Assembly: GCF_048593165.1 (NCBI RefSeq) | Contig: NZ_CP184271.1 | DNA from: Pectobacterium sp013449375 | GTDB lineage: Bacteria; Pseudomonadota; Gammaproteobacteria; Enterobacterales; Enterobacteriaceae | Length of the DNA: 64,000 bases | Direction: 5' to 3' (one strand) | Shown here: piece after piece, positions 17,404-26,867 of the stretch | Numbering within the stretch: position 1 is the first letter of the stretch | Layout of the letters: each line of letters opens with the position of its first letter | Notes under the pieces: generated by a model | What the model saw: the letters and a program-made list of their open reading frames with translations, nothing else | What the model was told of the DNA's origin: nothing | Database searches by the model: none | Made by a program: the position numbers and the translations under genes

Positions 17404-18321
17404 TTAAGGCAGAACGTTTCCGGCGGCGCGGTAAATTTCGTACCACTCTTCGCGGCTGAGCGACAGCGTAGACGCTGCCGCGATATCACGGATACGTTCT
17501 GGGCTCATGGTGCCGATGATCACTTGCATCGCGGCAGGGTGACGCAAGATCCACGCGGTGGCGATCGCGGTATTGGTCACGTGATGTTGCTCGGCAATGT
17601 GATTAATCGTCGCGTTCAGCTTGGGGAATTTCTCATTATCGAGAAAAACTCCCTCAAAAAAGCCGTACTGGAAGGGGGACCAGGCCTGAATGGTCATGGT
17701 ATTCAGGCGACTGTATTCCAGAATGGCGCCATCGTGATTCACTGATGCCGAGTTCGTCATATTCACGTTAAAACCCGCATCAATCATGCCCGTGTGCATG
17801 ATGCTGAACTGCAATTGGTTGGCAATAAGCGGCTGGCGCACGGATTTTTTCAGTAGCTCAATCTGCAACGGATTCTGATTACTGACGCCAAAGTGACGTA
17901 CTTTCCCGCTGCTTTCCAGTTCATCGAAGGCGGCGGCCACTTCATCGGGTTCAAACAGAGTGTCTGGACGATGCAGCAAGAGCGTATCAAGATAGTCGGT
18001 TTTTAAACGCTGTAGGCTGCCTTCAACGGAGGTGATGATATGTGCTTTAGAAAAATCAAAAAAGCCCTTACGAATGCCGCATTTGGATTGCAGAAAAATC
18101 GTGTCCCGTTGGATAGACGTTTTCTGTAAACCGGCGGCGAAAATCTCTTCCGACAGACCAGAGCCATAGATATCGGCGTGATCGAAGAAATCGATGCCTG
18201 CTTCGACGGAAGCATTGAGGATGTCAGCCGCTTCATTCGTGCTTTTCTTCGCCATTCGCATACAGCCCAGCGCAATGTTGGAAGCCTGTATCGTGGATGT
18301 GCCGATTGTGATTTTTTTCAT
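17404..18321 (-). CDS. Aldo/keto reductase, YdhF-like
   Basis: A 305-residue NADPH-dependent oxidoreductase of the AKR superfamily, closest in my reading to E. coli YdhF. The catalytic tetrad is visible: Asp and Tyr in FFDHADIYGSG, Lys in LQSKCGIR and His in LLLHRPD; later segments KVRHFGVSNQNP and WILRHPAAMQVIIGT fit cofactor binding. The physiological substrate is unknown. The ATG at 18321 has an AGGAG site; a longer frame to 18429 starts at the end of rnb and is unlikely. It follows rnb by about 108 bases on the same strand. Confidence 0.88.
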   Translation of the reverse strand: MKKITIGTSTIQASNIALGCMRMAKKSTNEAADILNASVEAGIDFFDHADIYGSGLSEEIFAAGLQKTSIQRDTIFLQSKCGIRKGFFDFSKAHIITSVEGSLQRLKTDYLDTLLLHRPDTLFEPDEVAAAFDELESSGKVRHFGVSNQNPLQIELLKKSVRQPLIANQLQFSIMHTGMIDAGFNVNMTNSASVNHDGAILEYSRLNTMTIQAWSPFQYGFFEGVFLDNEKFPKLNATINHIAEQHHVTNTAIATAWILRHPAAMQVIIGTMSPERIRDIAAASTLSLSREEWYEIYRAAGNVLP

Positions 18322-18429
18322 CGGGAACACTCCTGTTATAGGGAATAAACGATGATGACGCGCGGAGTCGTTCACGATGAACGCCCGCGCGGAGATGCTG
18401 CCCGCCGAGATGCATCGGCGGTATGACAC

Positions 18430-20364
18430 TTAGGCGGCTGGCTTTGCCACAACACTGCGGGTTTCCAGACGGACTTCCGCGATGACGACGTCCAGCGTAT
18501 CCCCTTGGCGATAGACGACTTCACCCTTCACGGCGAGTGTGCCCATTTCCTGACTGCACACCAGTTCATCGCGCACGGCGTGGATAAAGGATGACGGGAT
18601 AAAGGCGACTGCACCGTTATCCAACAGGCGGACACGCAGACCGCCGCGTGTGACATCAATGATTTCCGCATTGAAGCGCACATCGGTACCCGCTTTGTCG
18701 CTGAGGTAGCGAGCATATAACCAGTCGCCGACATCACGCTCGGCCATACGGTTAAGGCGGCGGCGTTCTGCCAGCTGTACCGTAACATCGTCCTGCGGTT
18801 TTTCCGCAGGCCGCCCTGTGATCACCGCTTTCAGCAAGCGGTGATTGACCATATCGCCGTATTTACGGATCGGGGATGTCCAGGTGGCATAGGTCTCCAG
18901 GCCCAGACCAAAATGCGGCCCCGGTGTGGTGCTGACTTCCGCGAAAGACTGGAAGCGACGAATACGGCTATCCAGGAACTGTGTCGGTAGGGCATCCAAC
19001 TCGCGGCGCAGCTTACAGAACCCTTCCAGCGTCAACAGCGCCTGCGCGTCGGCCTGAATGCCGTGAGTGTCCAGTACCGCAACGGCCTGATCAATGGATG
19101 CCGGATCGAAGCCGTTATGGACGTTATAGATGCCAAAGCCCAGCTTATCGCGCAGCACAATGGCCGCACAGACGTTGGCGGCAATCATAGACTCTTCAAC
19201 GATACGGTTGGCGATGCGGCGGTGTTCAACCACGATATCCAAGACATCGCCTTTTTCACCCAGCAGGAAGCGGTAATCAGGACGATCTTTAAACACCAGC
19301 GCGTGGGTGGTACGCCATTCGCTGCGCGCCAGACAGACGCGGTGCAGCAAACGAATTTGTTCAGCAATGGCATCATTTTGCGGCTGCCATTCGCCTTGTT
19401 CTTCCAACCAGTCGGAGACATTGTCATACGCGAGCTTGGCTTTGGATTCGATCCAGGCGGCAAAGAAATGAATATCGTCACCCAGCGTACCGTCGGCGGC
19501 AATTGTTACGCGGCAAGCGAGCACAGGACGGCGCTCGTCTGGGCGCAGTGAACAGATATCATCGGACAGCGAGCGCGGCAACATCGGGATGTTGAAGCCG
19601 GGCAGATAGTTGGTGAAGGCGCGCTGGCGGGCAATCTTGTCCAATTCGCTATCCGCGTCGACATAGGCGGTCGGATCGGCAATCGCGATGGTTAATTGCA
19701 GTGAACCATCGCCGTTGTCCTGCACGTATAGCGCATCGTCCATATCTTCAGTGCTGGCGCTGTCGATAGTGACAAAACTCAGCGCGGTCAGATCGTCGCG
19801 GACGAGTTCGCCGTCATGGCGTTCCGTTGCTTCAACGTCCGGCGCTGCACGCTCCAGATTATGCCGTGACAATGTCACCCACCACGGCACCAACGGGTCA
19901 TCACCCGTGGTGATGTATTGCGTCAGTTCTGCATGAAATCCACGGTCGCCCTTCAGCGGGTGACGGCGCATTTCTGCCACCGCCCAATCACCTTCCTGAA
20001 AATTGTGCGTCACATCGCGCGCGGCGCGGCAGGGAATCGCATCTTTCAGCAGCGGATGGTCAGGCGTAATGGATAAACGATCGTCTTTTTTATGAATGCG
20101 CCCAACAAATCGGGTCAGGAAGGGTTCGATGAGCGTTTCTGGCTCGACAATTTCCCGCTCTTTTTCGGTATGCAGGGTGGCGGTAATCCGGTCACCGTGC
20201 ATCACTTTTTTCATATGCGGAGGGGGAATGAAATAGCTTTTTTGTCCGTCAGCTTCAAGAAAGCCAAATCCTTTATCGGTGCCTTTGACGACACCTTCAA
20301 CACGCGGTGTCTGAGAGTGAAGTTGCTGTTTTAGCTGTGCAAGCAGCGGATTATCTTGAAACAT
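18430..20364 (-). CDS. rnb: Exoribonuclease II
   Basis: A 644-residue 3'-5' exoribonuclease, the same length as E. coli RNase II and alike along its whole length. It has N-terminal cold-shock domains, the catalytic RNB domain (FVTIDSASTEDMDDALYV, with the Asp cluster that binds magnesium) and a C-terminal S1 domain (EIIDVTRGGLRVRLLDNGAVAFIPSSF). It degrades mRNA processively. In E. coli gmr (yciR) lies next to it; no such gene is seen here. Confidence 0.97.
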   Translation of the reverse strand: MFQDNPLLAQLKQQLHSQTPRVEGVVKGTDKGFGFLEADGQKSYFIPPPHMKKVMHGDRITATLHTEKEREIVEPETLIEPFLTRFVGRIHKKDDRLSITPDHPLLKDAIPCRAARDVTHNFQEGDWAVAEMRRHPLKGDRGFHAELTQYITTGDDPLVPWWVTLSRHNLERAAPDVEATERHDGELVRDDLTALSFVTIDSASTEDMDDALYVQDNGDGSLQLTIAIADPTAYVDADSELDKIARQRAFTNYLPGFNIPMLPRSLSDDICSLRPDERRPVLACRVTIAADGTLGDDIHFFAAWIESKAKLAYDNVSDWLEEQGEWQPQNDAIAEQIRLLHRVCLARSEWRTTHALVFKDRPDYRFLLGEKGDVLDIVVEHRRIANRIVEESMIAANVCAAIVLRDKLGFGIYNVHNGFDPASIDQAVAVLDTHGIQADAQALLTLEGFCKLRRELDALPTQFLDSRIRRFQSFAEVSTTPGPHFGLGLETYATWTSPIRKYGDMVNHRLLKAVITGRPAEKPQDDVTVQLAERRRLNRMAERDVGDWLYARYLSDKAGTDVRFNAEIIDVTRGGLRVRLLDNGAVAFIPSSFIHAVRDELVCSQEMGTLAVKGEVVYRQGDTLDVVIAEVRLETRSVVAKPAA

Positions 20365-20520
20365 AGCGTCCAGAAATACGGTTGTGAATGGCTCAATTAG
20401 CGGTTCACAGTTTTACTCGAATCGGGTGCTGGCGGCAAGAATAATCGGGAAAAGGAGGCGCCCCCTTCAGCCGTACAGGCGCGCATCAATTCGCGTCAAG
20501 TCAGCGCCGATTTGAACGTG

Positions 20521-20565
20521 TCCCCCAGCCGTGCACGCGACGGATTTCACTGCACGACAGGGGGA
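20521..20565. repeat. 45-bp nested palindrome between rnb and ydeP
   Basis: Outer arms TCCCCC/GGGGGA and inner arms CGTGCA/TGCACG are separated by symmetric 3-nt bulges, with a 15-nt loop. It lies after the ydeP-like stop and before the rnb promoter. It could end the upstream transcript, although it has no good T-run, or be bound by a protein. No gene is supported in the 252-bp gap. Confidence 0.5.
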
Positions 20566-20616
20566 GCTTTTGAGGTGGCGATAGCCTAGAGGACAGATGT
20601 TCAGGCTATATGCAAT

Positions 20617-22929
20617 TCAGGCGATACGTAACAGAGACGCCGCTTGCATACTACGACGAACGCTAACCGGCACCGATTTAGACGTCGGTGTGTGTGTTTC
20701 ATCCCCGAAGCTGGACAGTGGCACCAGCGGGTTGGTTTCTGGGTAATAGGCTGCCAGATTGCCGCGTGGAATGGCGTAACTCACCAGCTTGAATCCGTTG
20801 ACGACGCGGGTAATACCGTCATTCCACAGCGTTTCGATATCAACCCGATCGCCATCTGCCAGCCCTAGCGCGCGGATGTCATCGGGGTGCATAAATAGCA
20901 CTTCTCGTTGCCCATACACGCCGCGATAGCGATCGTCCAGTCCATAAATGGTGGTGTTGTACTGGTCGTGTGAACGCAGGGTTTGCAGCGTAAAAGGCAC
21001 ATCGCTGCCTTGTAGCTGTGGGAACAGCGTATCGGGCAGCGTGGCATGGCTGAATTGCGCTTTCCCGTTGAGGGTATTGAAGTGCAGTTCGGCGGCAGCA
21101 TTACCGAGATAGAATCCGCCCGGCAGGTCGCACTTGGCATTGAAATCGGTAAAACCGGGAATCGTCGCGGCGATATGGTCGCGGATGCGTGAGTAATCGT
21201 CCGCCAGCGCCAGCCAGTCGAGCGTTTCATGACCGAGTACCGCATTGGCAATCCCAGCGACAATGGCTGTTTCCGAGCGCTGCAACGGCGAAAGCGGCTG
21301 GCCGACACCTTGTGACGCATGCACCATGCTGAAGGAGTCTTCAACGGTAATAAACTGCGGGCCGCTGGCCTGCATGTCGAGATCGGTACGACCGAGCGTC
21401 GGCAGAATTAGCGCATCGATCTTGCCGGTAATCAGGTGGCTGCGGTTTAGCTTGGTACTGATGTGCACGGTCAGATCACAGCGGCTGAGTGCCTCTTCGG
21501 TTCGTGCCGAATCCGGTGCGGCAGCCGCGAGGTTACCGCCCAGCGCGATAAGCACTTTGATCTCATCACGCAGCATGGCTTCCAGCGCTTCTACGGTGTT
21601 GTGGCCGGCGGCGTAAGGCGGCGTGAAATCATAATGCGCCGCCAGACGATCGAGAAATGCCGCCGTCGGCTTCTCATCGATCCCCATGGTGCGGTTGCCC
21701 TGCACGTTACTATGGCCGCGCACTGGACACAGACCGGCACCCGGTTTCCCTAACTGCCCGAACAGCAATTGCAGGTTCACGATCTCCCGCACGGTAGCGA
21801 CGGAATGTTTGTGCTGGGTAATCCCCATCGCCCAGGTACAAATCACGCGCGGTGACTGCTGATAAATCGCCGCGACATAGCGCAACTGCGCTTCGCTCAG
21901 GCCGGACTGCTGTTCGATTTTCTGCCAGCTTGTGGCATCAACCACCGCAAGGTACTCATCCACCTGTTGGGTATGTGTAGACAAGAAATCCTGATCGAAT
22001 AAGCCCACTTCCCCTGCGGACAGGCGCTGACGATGCGTTTCCAGCAGCGCTTTGACCATGCCGCGCACGGCAGCCATATCGCCGCCCAGATTGGGTTGCA
22101 AATAGGTTTCACTAATGGTGCCAGACAGCGGCGTGAGCAGCTCCAGCGGGTTCTGCGGATTGGCAAAACGTTCCAGGCCGCGCTCGCGTAGCGTATTAAA
22201 GGAGACGATGTGCGCGCCGCGATCGGCGGCATGACGCAGGCTATGCAGCATCCGCGGGTGGTTGGTACCAGGGTTCTGACCAAAAACGAAGATGGCGTCA
22301 GCGTGCTCGAAATCGTCCAGTCGGATGGTGCCTTTGCCCACACCGATACTTTGCTTCAAACCCGTACCACTGGCCTCATGACACATATTCGAGCAGTCAG
22401 GAAAATTGTTGGTGCCCAGCATACGGCCAAAAAGCTGATACAGATAAGAGGCTTCATTACTGGCACGACCAGACGTATAAAGCTCCGCCTGATTGGGGTG
22501 ATCCATGTTATTGATGTGGTGAGCGATCAGCGCAAACGCCGCGTCCCAGTCGATGGGAACATAGCGGTCACTGGCGCGGTCGTAGCGCATCGGGTGGGTT
22601 AAGCGCCCCTGATATTCAAGGAAATAGTTACTTTGCTGGCGTAGCGTCGTGACGCTGTGGGCGGCGAAAAAATCCAGATCGACCGCTTTGCGCGTTGCTT
22701 CCCAACTGACCGCTTTCGCGCCGTTTTCACAGAAACTGAACGTGCTGCTGTTGTCATCCCCCCAGGCACAACCGGGGCAGTCAAACCCTTTCGATTTATT
22801 GACCCGCAACAAATTTCGGATATTTTTCAGCGCTTGCTTGCTGTCGAGTACAAAGCGTGTGGTGGCTTCCAATGAGCCCCAGCCGCCAGCCGCGTTGCGG
22901 TATGGCTTGATGGATGGTTTGAATTTCAT
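20617..22929 (-). CDS. ydeP: FdhF/YdeP-family molybdopterin oxidoreductase
   Basis: A 770-residue cytoplasmic protein of the formate-dehydrogenase-like molybdo-enzymes, similar to E. coli YdeP (759 residues). An N-terminal CPGC motif near residue 51, the ELYTSGRASNEASYLYQLFGRMLGTNNFPDCSN block with the Cys in the metal-ligand region, and a C-terminal molydopterin dinucleotide-binding domain (VDIETLWNDGITR..) are seen. No Sec codon or four-Cys N-terminal cluster is present. YdeP has been linked to acid resistance in E. coli; the reaction is unknown. A LysR regulator is transcribed divergently 184 bp away. Confidence 0.85.
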   Translation of the reverse strand: MKFKPSIKPYRNAAGGWGSLEATTRFVLDSKQALKNIRNLLRVNKSKGFDCPGCAWGDDNSSTFSFCENGAKAVSWEATRKAVDLDFFAAHSVTTLRQQSNYFLEYQGRLTHPMRYDRASDRYVPIDWDAAFALIAHHINNMDHPNQAELYTSGRASNEASYLYQLFGRMLGTNNFPDCSNMCHEASGTGLKQSIGVGKGTIRLDDFEHADAIFVFGQNPGTNHPRMLHSLRHAADRGAHIVSFNTLRERGLERFANPQNPLELLTPLSGTISETYLQPNLGGDMAAVRGMVKALLETHRQRLSAGEVGLFDQDFLSTHTQQVDEYLAVVDATSWQKIEQQSGLSEAQLRYVAAIYQQSPRVICTWAMGITQHKHSVATVREIVNLQLLFGQLGKPGAGLCPVRGHSNVQGNRTMGIDEKPTAAFLDRLAAHYDFTPPYAAGHNTVEALEAMLRDEIKVLIALGGNLAAAAPDSARTEEALSRCDLTVHISTKLNRSHLITGKIDALILPTLGRTDLDMQASGPQFITVEDSFSMVHASQGVGQPLSPLQRSETAIVAGIANAVLGHETLDWLALADDYSRIRDHIAATIPGFTDFNAKCDLPGGFYLGNAAAELHFNTLNGKAQFSHATLPDTLFPQLQGSDVPFTLQTLRSHDQYNTTIYGLDDRYRGVYGQREVLFMHPDDIRALGLADGDRVDIETLWNDGITRVVNGFKLVSYAIPRGNLAAYYPETNPLVPLSSFGDETHTPTSKSVPVSVRRSMQAASLLRIA

Positions 22930-23113
22930 GACATGTTCCGCAGGTGATAATGTTTTTTTTATGTGAACAAAATTTTAAATATTTGCTCTTGAGGAAAGTT
23001 TAGGTGTGGTCGGTGATCCCGTCTAATCAAATGCGGCTATGGTGGGATAGAGGCGGTTTATCAAGGTATACTTGCCGCTTACCCACTACTGTGTCTGACG
23101 ATCGAGCCTGACG

Positions 23114-24016
23114 ATGGATATTAAGCAACTGCAATACTTGTGCAATCTGGAGAAAGAGCGCCATTTTGGCCGGGCCGCGGAAGCCAGTTTTGTCAGTCAA
23201 CCCACGCTCTCCATGCGGTTGAAAAATCTGGAGCGAGAGCTGGATCTGCCGCTCATCAACCGGGGTAACAATTTTGAAGGCTTTACCGCCGAAGGTGAGC
23301 GGGTGCTGGCCTGGGCGCGGGAAATCGTCTCGGTGTATCAGGGGCTGAAACTGGAAGTCGCGTCGTTGAAGCGCGGCGTCAGCGGCGTGCTGCGCATCGG
23401 TGCGGTGCCGCAAAGCAGTATTGCGCTGTCGAGTCTGCTGGTGGCGGTCAACGAGGTCTATCCGCAGTTGGATTTTCAGATCTCGCTATTCAGTGCGGAT
23501 CAACTGCTGGAAGCGCTGAATGCGCATTCGGTGGATGTCGGCATCGGTTTTTTTGAATTTTCGACGCTACAGGAACTGCACTTTCAGGCATCGCCTCTGA
23601 CGGAGCAGGGCATTGATCTGTTGTTCCATCCTCACCATTTCCCGCAGTTAGTCGGGGACACGCCGCTGCCTCTGGCTGCGCTTTCCGATGTGCCGCTTTG
23701 TCTGGCGGAAGCCAGCCGCTATTTCCGTCGCTATCTGGATAGCCATTTCCGTGAAATGGGCGTCTTGCCGTGGGTCAAAGTGGAAAGCGCGTCTATCCTG
23801 CAACTGATCCAAAGCGTTTATGTCGGGCTGGGATGCGGCATTGTTCCCCGTGGCAGCCTCATTCCAGAAATGACGCCTGCGTTAGCGCTGCGACCGCTGC
23901 AATTTCCACCCATGCAGCGCCGTGCGGCGGTTGTGGTCGCACAGGCAGGCAGAGCGACGCCGCTGGCGCAGAACTTCTTTGATGTGGCACAGCAATGGTT
24001 ACACACTCAGTCGTAA
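23114..24016 (+). CDS. LysR-family regulator next to ydeP
   Basis: A 300-residue LysR-type regulator with an N-terminal winged HTH (FGRAAEASFVSQPTLSMRLKNLERELDLPLINR) and an effector-binding domain (GVLRIGAVPQSS, with the late GLGCGIVPRGS block). The spacing and divergent direction suggest that it controls the ydeP-like gene in the shared 184-bp region, but no clear T-N11-A operator stood out. Its last 10 bases overlap the tail of the converging LacI-type gene. Confidence 0.85.
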   Translation: MDIKQLQYLCNLEKERHFGRAAEASFVSQPTLSMRLKNLERELDLPLINRGNNFEGFTAEGERVLAWAREIVSVYQGLKLEVASLKRGVSGVLRIGAVPQSSIALSSLLVAVNEVYPQLDFQISLFSADQLLEALNAHSVDVGIGFFEFSTLQELHFQASPLTEQGIDLLFHPHHFPQLVGDTPLPLAALSDVPLCLAEASRYFRRYLDSHFREMGVLPWVKVESASILQLIQSVYVGLGCGIVPRGSLIPEMTPALALRPLQFPPMQRRAAVVVAQAGRATPLAQNFFDVAQQWLHTQS

Positions 24017-25077
24017 AGGCTTTCATCCTGAACTGGTGCGACCGATTTACTGGCGCGTAGCCGCCTGACGGACTGGCGCACCACCAGCGTACCGTTGAGC
24101 AGGATGTTGCCAATCGGGGCTTCGGGGCGGATCAGTCGATATTGCAACAGCCTGATGGCTTCTTCACCCAGTGCCTCGCGCGGCACATGTACTGATGTGA
24201 GCGGCACATCGTGAATGGCCGACAGATTGAAGCCATCCATACTCATCACCGAGACGACCTGCGGTACGCGCAATCCTGCCTTATGCAGCGCATTCACCAC
24301 CCCGACCGCGATGAAATCGCCGCCTGCGAGAATAGCCGTAGGCCATTTATCTCGCGGGCAGCGGGCTAAAAAGGCGGTCATCACCTGTTCGGCATCCGCC
24401 GTGCTGAAATTATCTAACGCCAGCAAATTATCCTCAAAGGAAAACGGCAGATTATGGTGCTGATAGGCATCGCGAATCCCGTCCAGACGCAGTTCCATCG
24501 TGTAGCGACGCAGGCACAGCAGCGTCAATACATCATGGTGCCCTTGCTCAAAAAGATAGTGAGCGGAGAACTCGCCAATTAACCGATGTGCCGGCGCGAC
24601 ACCCGGTAATCGCATCTTGCGGTCAATGCAGTTAATCAATATGCAGGGCTTACCGCTGTCTGCCGCCAACGCGTGAATATAGGGATCGTCAATGCCGATC
24701 AGCAGCGCCGCCTCCGTGGCGGGATCGCGCATTTTGTCTAAAAAGAGCGCCGCATCGCTGTCGTTTTCCTCCAGCCCGCAGTACCGCACTCGCACATCGT
24801 GTGGCTTCAGGGCATCAATGATGCTCTGCACCACCTTGTGATAGAAGATGTCTGACCGAATATCAAACGCGCGCGGTGGAGCGAAGATTGTTAACCCGTT
24901 CAAGAGCAGACGGCCATTGGCGAGATCGGCCAATACACCGCACTGGCGGGCGCAGTTGAGAATGTCTGCCTTTGCATGCTCGCTGGTATTGGACTGACCA
25001 GACAATACGCGTGAAACCGTACTGATCGAGTAGCCTGTCCGCTGCGCAATTTCACGTATTTTCAGGTTTCCTTTCAT
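24007..25077 (-). CDS. LacI-family repressor of the MFS/GH31 cluster
   Basis: A 356-residue regulator with a LacI HTH (KIREIAQRTGYSISTVSRVLSGQSNTS) and a periplasmic-binding-protein-like effector domain with family marks such as AILAGGDFIAVGVVNALHKAGLRVPQVVSVMSMDG and PLTSVHVPREALGEEAIRLL. It is divergent from the transporter gene. LacI-like dyads in the gap (25182-25195, 25305-25318) make it a probable repressor of the transporter and glycosidase, relieved by the imported sugar. The effector is unknown. Confidence 0.88.
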   Translation of the reverse strand: MKGNLKIREIAQRTGYSISTVSRVLSGQSNTSEHAKADILNCARQCGVLADLANGRLLLNGLTIFAPPRAFDIRSDIFYHKVVQSIIDALKPHDVRVRYCGLEENDSDAALFLDKMRDPATEAALLIGIDDPYIHALAADSGKPCILINCIDRKMRLPGVAPAHRLIGEFSAHYLFEQGHHDVLTLLCLRRYTMELRLDGIRDAYQHHNLPFSFEDNLLALDNFSTADAEQVMTAFLARCPRDKWPTAILAGGDFIAVGVVNALHKAGLRVPQVVSVMSMDGFNLSAIHDVPLTSVHVPREALGEEAIRLLQYRLIRPEAPIGNILLNGTLVVRQSVRRLRASKSVAPVQDESLYD

Positions 25078-25181
25078 TTTGTGATCCCGTTCACCTTCGA
25101 AAATGACAAAATTTTCATTGTTACTTATCGCCTGTTTTCAGGCGCTATAACCGGTTTTTTGATTGCATTTTGACCATAGCA

Positions 25182-25195
25182 TGAAAATGTTTTCA
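25182..25195. promoter_or_regulatory. LacI-type operator 1
   Basis: TGAAAATGTTTTCA is a perfect 14-bp dyad close to the LacI-family consensus TGAAAACGTTTTCA. It lies in the gap between the repressor gene and the transporter gene. A poorer relative (TGACAAAATTTTCA) is at 25104-25117, close to the repressor start. Confidence 0.7.
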
Positions 25196-25304
25196 AAAAA
25201 GTGAGTGTTTCACGATTTTCAATTGTTCTACTCTCGATTTGGTAAACCAATTACTGATGGTTAGACGTGATAAAAAAAGGATTAAGTTAATAAATACAAT
25301 GATA

Positions 25305-25318
25305 TGAAAACGGTTTGA
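25305..25318. promoter_or_regulatory. LacI-type operator 2
   Basis: TGAAAACGGTTTGA matches the LacI-family consensus at 12 of 14 positions, including the central CG. It lies 81 bp before the transporter start, where it could block the promoter. Confidence 0.6.
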
Positions 25319-25398
25319 TTGTTCGATAGGCGATAAATATAAAAATTACGCCGAGATATCAGACCAATGTAACCCTACTTTCCTGTATAGGAGTCACC

Positions 25399-26709
25399 AT
25401 GAGTCTCGACATCAATTCGTCCTCCATCGCTACTAAAGGTAAACGGACGTTCAGAAATTTACGCTGGTGGGTTCTTGGCCTGTTTTTGCTTGGCGTTACG
25501 GTGAATTACATCACGCGTAACTCGCTGGGCATTCTGGCACCAGAGCTGAAAACCACGATGGGTATCACCACCGAGCAATATTCCTGGATTGTGGGTGCAT
25601 TCCAGCTTGCGTACACCATCTTTCAGCCGATTTGCGGCTGGCTGATCGATGTCATCGGTCTGAAAATGGGCTTTATGATCTGCGCCACAATCTGGGCGCT
25701 GATGTGCATCTTCCACGCGGGGGCGGGAAGCTGGCTGCATCTGGCGATCCTGCGTTTCTTTATGGGCGCGTCAGAAGCCGCGGCGACACCGGCGAATGCG
25801 AAAACGTTGGGTGAGTGGTTCCCTAAAAAGGAACGTCCGATTGCGGCAGGGTGGGCCGGTGTGGGCTTCTCTATCGGCGCGATGCTGGCACCGCCGATCA
25901 TCGTCGTTGCACATGCCTATCTGGGCTGGCAGGGCGCTTTTATCTTCACCGGTGGGCTAGCGCTGCTGTGGGTGGTGCTGTGGTGGCTGTTCTACCATAA
26001 TCCGGAAGTACACCCGAATTTAAGCCGCGAGGAGCTGGATTTCATTCGTCAGGACAACGAAGCGCCTCCGGTCAAACTGCCTTTCTTCACCGCGTTGAAA
26101 ACGGTCTCAAAAAACAAACGTTTTTACGGTATTGCGATCCCGGCTTTTATGGCGGAGCCCGCGTGGGCTGTGCTCAGTTTTTGGGTGCCGCTTTATCTGG
26201 CGAATGAACGCGGTATGGATCTGAAACAAATTGCGATGTTCGCGTGGCTGCCGTTTCTTGCCGCCGATCTCGGCAGCGTCGCCAGCGGCTACCTCACTCG
26301 ACTTTACGTCCGTTGGTTTGGCTGCTCGCGCGTCAACTCGATTGTGGCCAGTTCGGTAACGGGCGCATTCCTGATGTTATCGCTGGCGCTGGTGGCTATC
26401 AGCAAAGATCCCTGGGTGGCGATTCTGCTGATTTCCATCGGCGGATTCGGCCATCAGGTGATCTCCTGCATGTTGAGCGCACTGGTGGTGGAATCGTTTG
26501 ATAAAGGGCAAATGGCAACCGTGAACGGAATGCGCGGTTCATTTGCCTGGATTGCCAGCTTCCTGTTCTCACTATTGATTGGCGTCACCGCCGACAAAAT
26601 CGGGTTTAACCCGCTATTTGTCGCGATGGGATTCTTCGATCTGATCGGTGCCGTCTTCCTGATCGCGTTTATTGCTGAACGTCGTGGGCAAACGCGGCCA
26701 CAGGCATAA
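25399..26709 (+). CDS. MFS transporter, anion:cation symporter (ExuT-like)
   Basis: A 436-residue inner-membrane transporter with about 12 helices, of the anion:cation symporter branch of the major facilitator family that includes hexuronate (ExuT) and galactonate carriers. Typical segments are NYITRNSLGILAPELKTTMGIT, the loop-2 region and FFMGASEAAATPANAKTLGEWFPKKERPIAAGW. Carriers of this branch usually take organic anions by proton symport. With the GH31 gene downstream, the substrate may be an acidic alpha-glycoside; this is inference. AGGAG lies just before the start. Confidence 0.85.
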   Translation: MSLDINSSSIATKGKRTFRNLRWWVLGLFLLGVTVNYITRNSLGILAPELKTTMGITTEQYSWIVGAFQLAYTIFQPICGWLIDVIGLKMGFMICATIWALMCIFHAGAGSWLHLAILRFFMGASEAAATPANAKTLGEWFPKKERPIAAGWAGVGFSIGAMLAPPIIVVAHAYLGWQGAFIFTGGLALLWVVLWWLFYHNPEVHPNLSREELDFIRQDNEAPPVKLPFFTALKTVSKNKRFYGIAIPAFMAEPAWAVLSFWVPLYLANERGMDLKQIAMFAWLPFLAADLGSVASGYLTRLYVRWFGCSRVNSIVASSVTGAFLMLSLALVAISKDPWVAILLISIGGFGHQVISCMLSALVVESFDKGQMATVNGMRGSFAWIASFLFSLLIGVTADKIGFNPLFVAMGFFDLIGAVFLIAFIAERRGQTRPQA

Positions 26710-26715
26710 CGGATT

Positions 26716-26803
26716 ATGCCATTCGTTTAAGACGCGAGATACACGGAGCGACCACGGGGCGAGGCTTCCCTGAGGGAACCTCATCCCCGTGTTTCTCCTA
26801 AAA
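26716..26803. repeat. Structured intergenic repeat, copy B
   Basis: This is the second copy of the 88-bp element found at 14981-15068, in the same orientation and without gaps. It forms stems CACGGGG/CCCCGTG and GAGG/CCTC, then TTCCC/GGGAA. Here it sits between two genes of one direction (transporter and GH31), so it may lie within their transcript. Confidence 0.85.
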
Positions 26804-26867
26804 ATGGGCTTAAGGGACCTGCATTAAGCATAACGACGAGTTTATTCTTTCCTGAAAAGGACGCTGT

